Of a DNA stretch of 64,000 nt, positions 56,787 to 64,000 are shown piece after piece (the stretch's first letter is position 1; the number at the start of each line of letters is the position of its first letter). Origin of the DNA: Helianthus annuus (Eukaryota > Streptophyta > Magnoliopsida > Asterales > Asteraceae); assembly GCF_002127325.2 (NCBI RefSeq), contig NC_035435.2, forward strand, positions 128,689,893-128,753,892, read 5' to 3'. Below the pieces are notes generated by a model that ran no database searches, was not told the origin of the DNA, and saw only the letters and a program-made list of their open reading frames with translations. Both the position numbers and the translations under genes were made by a program.

Positions 56787-57187
56787 TGAAGACGTATATC
56801 CGAGGCCGGACATCATCATCGGGACGAATCGAACTCCGCTAGGACGAACACTTAGGATGTGTCCGTGCCATATCCAGAATCTCCGAAGACGAACTCCCGT
56901 CCGAGTGCGTATGGCCGAATGATGTCATCTCAGATCAACCACTATAAATACTCAGCCAAGTACAAAACCAATGACAATTTTCTGACACTCCATCTTAACT
57001 TTCTCTCTCTACTTTCTCTCTCTAAACCAATACTTATCCTCACGCCAGAGGGTGGTCGCAGAGGGGCCCTCCCATCTCTGCGGCGAGCCTAACGGTTTTC
57101 TGTTTTGCAGGAACCTTTTCCGTCTCTCTCCAAGATCCAAAACCCTTATTACAGGCTTCGGCCTAAATCTGGTTTTTTGGTTCTTCA
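56787..57187 (+). repeat. 3' LTR of the young Tat/Retand element
   Basis: 401 bases, same ends as the 5' LTR, followed directly by the target duplication CAAAC (57188-57192). Includes TATAAATA at 56943-56950. Confidence 0.95.
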
Positions 57188-57908
57188 CAAACCTAAACCT
57201 AAAATCGCCGCCGCTCATGAAGATGTAGATGTAGATGACCTGTTTGCTCGATTTCAAGCTCTGCATTCTAGGTTGAAAATGAGATCTTTGAGGTGGAGAA
57301 GAACTGCCAGAAATTTAGTTGTTTTTCTGTTATTTTTGAGGTAAATTTCTATAAATTGTTAGCTTTATCTCTAGGTTGTAATAAAATATTTTCTGTTATT
57401 GTTGAGGAATTTAGGTTGGAATAATATCTTTTGTTATTGTTGAGGAATTTGGGTTGTAATAACGTCTGATTGTGCTGCTTGATTGGCATGATTTCAGAGT
57501 TTTGGGTTGTAATTATGTCTCATTCGCAGTTCTATACTAAATCGGTTCTCTACATGTATGTATGCATTATCATCATTTGGGATGGAAGAATTATATTACA
57601 TAGTGGGAGGGAAGAAGTACAGTTCACATGTATATATGCCATACCATGGTCAGATTAACGAATTTCCTTGAAAATACATTTGGTAAGAAATTGTTGATAA
57701 TTATATGTTTTTCCTTGTGTTTTATAGGGGTAATTTGGTCATTTAACAAAACTTAACAACAAAATTCTAATTGGGTTAGAAATTTGGACTCAAATGGTTA
57801 AAGAAAATGCTTATAGGGACTCAGGTCATTAAACTTTTTGCTTTTGGACTCAACTAGTTAAAACCCATAAAACACAGAGACTCAAAAAGTAATTTACCCA
57901 AACAATTA

Positions 57909-60127
57909 AGGCAAGTTATTGATAGTTTAACAGACCCTAAGATCAGCTCCAACGCTGCATAGGAGGCCAAAGTCCGCTAAGGGCGTGTTCGGATTTCCGA
58001 ACTCACTCCTCCAAAAGACAATGTGTCCTTTTTGATAAAAAGAAAAACCTTAAACGGCTATAATTAAAAAAATATATATTAAATTTAACTAGGGTTGTTC
58101 ACGAGCCGAGCCGAGCCGAGCAGACCTTTGCCCGTGCTTCGCTCGTTTACAAACCGAACCGAGCGGAGCGGCTCATTTAAAACCTAGCCTCAAATCAAGC
58201 GAGCGTTTTCCGAGCAGTAAATATTCCGAGCGAGCGTCGAGCGATTTGGACAACCGTGTCGTCCGATTTAAATTTGCTGAGAGAGATAATGACAATGTTG
58301 GGTCTCAAGTTTTTAGGTCTTTAAAAACATGCACATTTCAGGGCAAAATATTTTCCTTATGAATAACAATTTTGTGGCCGATGAGGCGATGATCATATTG
58401 CAAGAACAATGACGTCGAGAGCAGGAGACAATCGACTTAGGGTAACGACATAAAACATTGAGGCGATGAACAGACTATCATTTATCGGTTTTAGGGTTTA
58501 ACTTTTAGATTTGATATTAATTTTTTATTGGCGTGATTGTATATAGTGTACGAAAATCTAATAGAGTGGTATATGTAAATTTGTATATAAATTTAATTTA
58601 TATTTAAGTATATATGTATGTGTGTATATATATAGGTGTGTGTATATGTATACCCACTTCATATCTGTGTGTATATATACCTTTTTTTTTTAGTTTGGTT
58701 TTTAGTTAAAGTTTTTTTTTATATATAGAACTGAATAAAAGAAAAAAAAAATGGTATTTGGATGAAAATAACAACTACCAAACTATTTAGTGTGCGTTAA
58801 CTGTCATTTTTTAACAAAGTTAGTGAGTTGGACCAAAATGGGAAACTCACGGACCCAGAGGAGTAGAAAAAAACTATTTGAACTAAAGTAACAATTTAAG
58901 ATAAACCTCAAACTCAAAGACTAAAATGGCAATTTACTCAATTTTCTATTATCAAATAAACTAGCAGAATAAAATGAGAACTCCACACAATAAAAGCAAT
59001 GAACATCACAGATATAAAGTTCATAGTATCTTTTATGCTACTTAATCCATTCGATTATCATTCAAATATTCATATATAATTATACATTTAGTTTCAAATA
59101 TTACTGCAAATCTGAATAATAAAGCACATTTATATCCACCATTTAAACGAGTGCAGAAAATTTAAAACATTGACTATATGCTGTGAATGCTTTTAAATAG
59201 CCTTGATTTCTAAACTTCAAAGCCACAATTATTTTTCATTAAATCAACATCCGGACATAAATAATAGATGGCGTTTTAGTCCAATTGTAAACTAATAAAT
59301 ACCGAGTTTCTTTTCTGTATACTTCTTTTTTAAATATTTCTGGAATAATTTCATATTGTAGTTTCACATTGTTTACTTTTTTACTTAAAAAAAGGCTGTT
59401 GCAATAACGAATTTAAGAAAAGCTATTGCAATAACGGAAAGTTGAAAAAAAGCACACTATCAGCCGTTAAAAAAAGCACACTAGCCGTTCGAAAAAGGAC
59501 ACAATTTCAAATTAAAAAAACTCTATATGCCTCAATCAAGTTTATAAATTAACTCTAGTAGCAGAAATTAACCATTCTTTTCTTCTAAGGTTATGGGATT
59601 TGAACCTCGTCATTTAAAAAAAAACAAAAAAAGCAAAACCTTATCTAACTTCTCGATATCTCGCCAGACCAAAAGCCGTTTATCAAACATTTCTCTAACA
59701 TGTTTAAAAACATATCATAACAAAAGCGTTAATCACGTAACCCCTTCGTTTTTAAAATTACTATTCGCTTACTGTAACCCCTTCGTTTTTTAAATTACTA
59801 TTCGTCTATTAGTTGACGGATCTAGTAATTCTTTTCACGGATAACCAAATTTCAATGCTTGAATATCTATCAACTAGATTACGTAGTTTTCCGGTCAAGT
59901 CAGGTCGGTTCGAAAATCAAAAAAGATATACTACCCAATCAAAACTCTAAACTAAAACCAAAAAATAAAAAATTCCAAATTAAATATCAAGTATTTTTTT
60001 ATGAAAAATGGAATCACATGTATCCAAAATTCCAAATTGTACAACTGGGCAAAAGATCTCTAACCTCTTAAAAACTTCCCATTTCTCAACACCCAATAAT
60101 AATAATATTAATATATTTTTATTATTA
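57909..60127. other. Intergenic spacer
   Basis: No gene. Features: a cgagccgagccgagccgagc repeat remnant at 58098-58240, TA/TG simple repeats at 58590-58680 (tgtgtgtatatatataggtg), a decayed MULE-like piece near 58750-58945 with words of the arms at 32366 and 44686, and cagccgttaaaaaaagcaca-type words near 59460. Confidence 0.5.
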
Positions 60128-60778
60128 TTATTCCGGCGACCCCGTGACCCGCGGTGACGTCACCGGAAACAACGGCAGCAGCTGCGGCTCCGCCGCCGCC
60201 GCCGTCCTCGGCGACGGATGCAAATAAAACCCCTTTTCCTTAATCACCCTCTCTTCCTCCGACGAATTCCCCGACGTTTTATTAAACGGATCTTCAATTA
60301 ACGGCGTCACCGGACTTAACACCAACGACGGAAAATCAAGAATGCTTGGAGACAGTATTTCATGATATCTGGGCGACCCGTATTTCGAACCCGAATTCGG
60401 GTTAATCATCAACCCGTTTTTCAAACTGTTTCTGCGTTCGTAGAGTTTGAACCCTTGTTTCTTTTGTTGACCCGTTTTGATCGGCGGTATTGAGTTTGAA
60501 AGCTTTGTTGGATTTGGATTTGGATTTGGATCCGAGTGGTGGGTTGGGTTTGATGAGGCATGTTTGGCTGTTTCGGAGGATCCGGTTAGCATCTGGACTA
60601 CTTGTTTGAAGTTGTTGCTGTCTGCTTGAACAAAGGTGGTTGGGTATGGGTTGGGTTCGGATCTTGAAACGGGTTTGGGTGTGTGTGGTGGTGTGATGGC
60701 GGCGGTGGTGGCGGTGTGGGCATTGCTGTCGGTTGAAGATGGATGATCTATGTCATGTAATCTTGAAGTGGTTTCCAT
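60128..60778 (-). CDS. VQ-motif protein (VQ4/VQ33-like)
   Basis: Small nuclear regulator of the VQ family, known to bind WRKY transcription factors through the VQ motif and, in this subgroup, to be a MAP-kinase substrate. Single exon, 216 residues. The motif FKQVVQMLTG stands at 57-66 inside TTFVQADSNNFKQVVQMLTG, typical of the subgroup; GFKLYERRNSLK follows at 109-120, and LSPSILDFPSLVLSPVTPLI and GFYLHPSPR near the C-terminus. Several SP and TP sites fit MAP-kinase phosphorylation (inference). An Asn-Pro repeat (DPNPNPNPTK) lies at about 82-92. The ATG at 60778 is the only good start. All motifs are intact; looks functional. Confidence 0.93.
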   Translation of the reverse strand: METTSRLHDIDHPSSTDSNAHTATTAAITPPHTPKPVSRSEPNPYPTTFVQADSNNFKQVVQMLTGSSETAKHASSNPTHHSDPNPNPNPTKLSNSIPPIKTGQQKKQGFKLYERRNSLKNGLMINPNSGSKYGSPRYHEILSPSILDFPSLVLSPVTPLIEDPFNKTSGNSSEEERVIKEKGFYLHPSPRTAAAAEPQLLPLFPVTSPRVTGSPE

Positions 60779-60919
60779 TGATGTGTTGTTGTTGTTCTAT
60801 GATTCTCTCTCTAAGTTTGGTTTGTAGAGAGAGAAAGAGTGAAAGACAAGAGATAATTTTCTGGTGGTGGTTTTTTATAATCACTTTAAGCCACACTTTC
60901 TTGTTGCTTCTCTTTCACT

Positions 60920-60928
60920 TTATATATA
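60920..60928 (-). promoter_or_regulatory. TATA box of the VQ gene
   Basis: Minus-strand TTATATATAAAG region, about 145 bases upstream of the ATG, which leaves a 5' leader of some 110 bases that contains a CT-rich ctctctttctctctc stretch, common in plant core promoters. Confidence 0.55.
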
Positions 60929-61256
60929 AGGAGGTTGTGTCAACTTAGGGTTCAATTTACACTTTACATACATCATGTTTGGTGTTATGGACATTTGAAC
61001 TTGTTAACATTTGGAATTTATACTTTGGTTAGCTCTTGCTTGGTTTGAGAAACATGACTTTATTCATGCTTTTCTTCGATTGTTCATGATTCCTATGGTG
61101 AGGAATGTGTCGTTTGCTAGTTTACTAGTTCATTTGCCACTTATATGGTTGTAACATGTGTTATTATGTTGTAATAGGTGTTTATGGAAAAGATAATGAT
61201 CAAACAATGTTCATGGTAAATGTATATCTACGGTCATAGGTGTAAACAGAGCCGGC

Positions 61257-62182
61257 CTGAAGGGTGTGTGGGATGGGCGACGGCCCAGGGCTCAAACCTA
61301 TCGGGAGCCCAATTATTTTTTGTTTTTGTACTAGTTTTACACTGTAAAGCTAGAATATATACGTAATGAATCAGAAAAATATCATCTTAAAGTACTTGGT
61401 TTGGTGGTTTGAAAGTCACTTTAATAATAAGAAGACACGGTTCTAATCCGGCCATACTTAGTTTTGTTTTTCTTTTTGTTTATTAAATGCAAATGACATT
61501 AATTGTCTAATTAGGGGAAGGTTCATTTGAGAAGAAATTTAATGTGAGAAGAAAAAGAAGAAAAGGCATAATGGTAAAACATTAAATAGTTTATAACTCC
61601 CTCCATTAATTATGTTATCTTTTATTAATAAAGCAAAAATCATTTTATTCCTACACATTTCAAAATTTATCCTACATATATCTTACACTTACCGAAATTT
61701 ACCCTGCGCATATCTAGATTTATCATACACATTCAAGAATTTATTCTACACACACTAAAATTTATCCTACATATGTCGAAAATTGTCCTTCATTCTAAAT
61801 TATTTTATCTTGAAATAGAATATTTAAAAGTGAGTTACAATTTTAATTAGTTAGCTAATTAATTACAATTAGAAATTTATCTATATGCCCTTGTTAATAA
61901 CATTAAATACAAATATTAAATGAAGTAAATGGAGCATTTCTATTGGTTTAAAACTTATTCTTTTTATTCTTACAAAATTTTTCTTCTCATTTGAACCCTC
62001 CACTTGTCTAATTTTATCAAGACGCATTTAAATGATTGGTGTGGATTCAAATGACATTAATTCATTTTCATATATTTATTTCTTTATATATATTCTTTTT
62101 AAAATTTATATTTAAGGAGGGGCCCGTATTTTCTGTTCGCACAGGACCTAAAGATTTTCGAACATTTTCGAAAACGGCCCTG
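61257..62182. mobile_element. hAT-type element, host of a nested MITE
   Basis: The left end CAGAGCCGGCCTGAAGG and the right end TTTTCGAAAACGGCCCTG are inverted repeats of the same type as at 4321 and 30908. They are flanked by GGTGTAAA (61249-61256 and 62183-62190), 8 bases. A further element sits inside at 61513-62004; without it the hAT body is about 425 bases. Confidence 0.8.
61513..62004. mobile_element. MULE-like MITE nested in the hAT element
   Basis: The ends aggggaaggttcatttgaga and ttctcatttgaaccctccact pair with each other and with those of 41575-42358. The 9-base duplication TGTCTAATT is exact (61504-61512 and 62005-62013). AT-rich body with repeated atttatcctacacat-like words (61660-61790), no ORF. 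Confidence 0.85.
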
Positions 62183-62329
62183 GGTGTAAACCAGTCGAAT
62201 AGATATTATGTTTATGTTGTTTAAGATTGAGTTTGACACATTTGTAACATGTTGGTGCATGGAGGTGTTAGTACCCCATGCTTAGGGGGCTTTTCAAAAA
62301 AAAAAAAAAAAAAGTTGATATTACATTTT

Positions 62330-62879
62330 TCATCCACAACTATTTGAATTTTTACTTTTAGTCCAAAAGTTTACATCTTCAATTTAACCTCACAACATTT
62401 TACTTTCAACTTTGATCCCGCTACACTTTTCATATATGGCAAATTTTTCGTTTTACGTTTTGCTCAAAATTTTGCGAGTTAACATGGTGCAACGTGCGTG
62501 TGTGGTTCAACGTTCTTACGTTTCGTTTTACGCTTCGTTCTAGATTTTGCGAGTTAACATGGCGCAACATGCGGGCGTGATTCAATGTTTTTACGTTTCG
62601 TTTTACACTTCGTTCTAAATTTGGCGAGTTAACATGGCGCAACGTGCGTGTGTGGTTCAACATTTTTACGTCGTTTATTTTTCCCATTTGACATGTTTGC
62701 CACAACACGCAGGTCCTAAATGGACTTAGTTATTATTTTATATATTTTACATTTCGGTTGAATTTCTTCGCATTAACACACCCCAACTTTAATGTTGGTG
62801 GTTGCTGGCGATGGTATGACATTAGTGTTATTTGTAACGGTTTTACGCCCCCACCGCAACGCGAGGGCATTAATACTAG
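62330..62879 (+). mobile_element. Helitron with internal minisatellite
   Basis: The 3' tip reads accgcaacgcgagggcattaata-CTAG followed by T (62876-62879), a Helitron ending related to that at 28841. The body contains the 75-base repeats listed separately. The 5' end is not defined; the left limit is rough. Confidence 0.55.
62476..62680 (+). repeat. 75-base minisatellite, about 3 copies
   Basis: The word gagttaacatgg recurs at 62476, 62551 and 62626, each followed by gcaacgtgcgtgtgtggttc or a close variant and ttacgtttcgttttac. A 93-codon minus-strand frame over it merely reflects a unit length divisible by three. Confidence 0.85.
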
Positions 62880-63002
62880 TTTATTATTAATTTGCGATTA
62901 AGCGTAACTTGTTTCAAACTTCTTGTGTGAAAGTTGAGTTTGATTCGTGGCAAAGCCAGCCTTTTGACTTCTTTACTTTTAGAAGGCGGTAAATTTTTAA
63001 TA

Positions 63003-63259
63003 CTACCTCCGTCCCACTAAAAGTGTCCTATTTTGAATTTTCAAAGTCTTTATTTATAAACTTTGACCTTAAATAATTTTGTTTGTGTTAGATAATACTT
63101 GATGAAAGTTATATGATTTGAGTGTGTTTTACAAGTGTTTTTATCGGGTTAATTTTCATCAAGTTTTATATAACACAAAAAATATATAATTAAAGTCAAA
63201 GTTTATAAATAAAGACTTTGAAAATTCAAAATATGACACTTTTAATGGGACGGAGGGAG
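63003..63259. mobile_element. Stowaway-type (Tc1/mariner) MITE
   Basis: The ends ctacctccgtcccactaaaa and tttaatgggacggagggag are inverted repeats with the typical plant Stowaway wording, flanked by TA (63001-63002 and 63260-63261). The arms pair further (caaagtctttatttataaac with its complement near 63200). Confidence 0.9.
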
Positions 63260-63261
63260 TA

Positions 63262-64000
63262 TTTGATAGATTAGTTAAAATTTTATAGTATATATTTTTA
63301 ATTTATTATTTTGACTTCACTTAGGGGATGAATAAGAAGGGATGTCGAGCTAATTTTTTTTTTTTTTTTGTTATTAAAACATTTTTACGTTTGAATTTCA
63401 CTTTAGACTATTAGATAGGTTAAGTCGTCCTTGCTCTATGAGTAATATTTGAAACTCAAACTAAGTGATGCTCAACTTGCTAATTATTTATTAAGTTTTT
63501 TTAATTATATAGGTTTATAACTATAACTAATATAATTTTATTTGTATAATATAATATATGTGTATATATATAAATATATATTGATTTTTATACTATTATT
63601 ATAACTAAAAAACTTCTTTTATATAATAATATACTTTTTGAAGCTTGCGAACTTACTCAAACATCATATATAAATCTTGAGTTGTTTAATAAAAAGACTC
63701 TAATTTTAGGTTTGAGCATATTTAAGTTTAGTTTGATAGAGCTTTTAGCAAATTGATGTTAAACAACTAATTAAATTTATTAAACTAAAATATATATTAG
63801 GATTTTCAACCTTTTAGATAACATTTTAAAATTTCAAATAATATAAAACATGGTTTTGTGATATGTTAGTATTATTACTTTGGTCTTCAGTTTAGAAGTT
63901 AAATTTTATCTATTTACCTTACTAACCTAGTTGGTCTGAAAGCATATGCAATGAAGGTTTTTCAATCCTCTTATATGTTTTTAGGACAAAAGTAACAAAA
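63262..64000. other. AT-rich spacer to the window end
   Basis: No gene, no bordered element. A T run at 63354-63369. Confidence 0.4.

Larger units (their letters stand above)
47440..57187 (+). mobile_element. Young complete Tat/Retand-type Ty3/Gypsy retrotransposon
   Basis: It has two LTRs of equal length beginning TG and ending CA, the 5-base target duplication CAAAC (47435-47439 and 57188-57192), a primer site, gag-pol, a multi-exon gene on the opposite strand between integrase and 3' LTR, and a polypurine tract. RNase H is followed by a second, archaeal-type RNase H and the integrase, as in the Tat group. Three LTR mismatches in 401 bases point to a recent insertion, roughly a few hundred thousand years if a rate near 1e-8 per site per year holds. 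Confidence 0.95.
47298..57344 (+). pseudogene. Captured gene fragment in the MULE, interrupted inside its ORF
   Basis: The ATG at 47298 opens a frame (start MSSGRERTGTSTDLLLKL) that is cut after 142 bases by the retrotransposon; it resumes at 57193 exactly in phase once one copy of the duplication CAAAC is discounted, and stops at 57344 (TAA), 97 codons in all. It contains two similar pieces, RQFQALRSK and ARFQALHSRLK, the second after an acidic EDVDVDDLF. I do not recognise the parent gene. A GT site (gaggtaaat) overlaps the stop, so the true exon may have ended there with the rest intronic. The frame is now broken. Confidence 0.65.
46887..57899. mobile_element. MULE carrying a host gene fragment (Pack-MULE type), split by a retrotransposon
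   Basis: The left terminus GGGTAAATTACTTTTTGAG and the right terminus CTCAAAAAGTAATTTACCC open inverted repeats of about 180 bases (46887-47066 and 57717-57899) with few mismatches. The flanks have the perfect 9-base duplication AAACAATTA (46878-46886 and 57900-57908). Without the 9.75-kb insert the element is about 1.26 kb long. It holds a CACCACCGCC-rich leader and a 97-codon frame but no transposase, so it depended on a MULE elsewhere. Confidence 0.9.

Noticed and set aside
58098..58240. cgagccgagc repeat as a functional CpG-rich regulatory block
   Set aside because: The same wording occurs in decayed form elsewhere (41260, 42910), so it is a dispersed repeat remnant.
62430..62708. Minus-strand ORF with 25-residue repeats
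   Set aside because: The repeat unit is 75 bases, so any stop-free frame stays open; the DNA is a Helitron minisatellite.

Overview
The window is nuclear DNA of a flowering plant. Its host genes have introns (MATE transporter, early nodulin-like protein, RALF peptide, DnaJ-like chaperone, enolase-phosphatase, VQ protein), lie far apart, and sit in AT-rich sequence packed with plant transposons. The style of the Harbinger transposase and of the Tat/Retand and Athila retroelements suggests an Asteraceae-like eudicot; that is inference, not proof.

Layout. 1-5.0 kb: SINE piece, then a complete seven-exon MATE gene carrying a CACTA element in intron 1 and a hAT element in intron 5. 5.6-6.2 kb: long-armed foldback element. 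7.0-18.0 kb: a decayed Athila Ty3/Gypsy element (5' LTR, PBS, gag, pol, ORF3) with no 3' LTR; it stops at a reversed Tat/Retand piece (18.0-20.6 kb), which is joined to a 3'-truncated PIF/Harbinger transposase (20.6-22.0 kb). 22.2-23.4 kb: early nodulin-like gene. 26.7-27.1 kb: RALF gene; the spacer between holds a diverged duplication, a Harbinger MITE and a hAT element. 28.1-32.0 kb (minus): twelve-exon DnaJ-type zinc-finger gene. 32.4-37.5 kb: MULE-like relic, Helitron, 100-bp tandem repeat, LINE with stops, Tat-type LTR piece. 38.0-41.1 kb: gene derived from the bifunctional methionine-salvage enzyme whose dehydratase half has decayed while the enolase-phosphatase half is intact. 41.5-46.5 kb: MITE, SINE, Harbinger end, MULE and a Helitron-tail array. 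46.9-57.9 kb: a MULE with 9-bp target duplication and ~180-bp inverted repeats that carries a gene fragment, split by a young Tat/Retand retrotransposon (identical 5-bp target duplication, 401-bp LTRs with 3 differences seen). 60.1-60.8 kb (minus): VQ-motif gene. 61-63.3 kb: hAT element with a MITE nested in it, Helitron with a 75-bp minisatellite, Stowaway-type MITE.

How the parts relate. The host genes are functionally unrelated neighbours. The retroelement parts do form systems: in the young Tat/Retand element the sense gag-pol faces a four-exon antisense gene lying between integrase and the 3' LTR. The strongest leads are the enolase-phosphatase gene apparently freed from its dehydratase domain, the antisense gene of the retroelement, and the MULE-in-exon nest. 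Exon limits were set by eye from GT/AG sites, reading phase and protein similarity remembered from the families; no search could be run.
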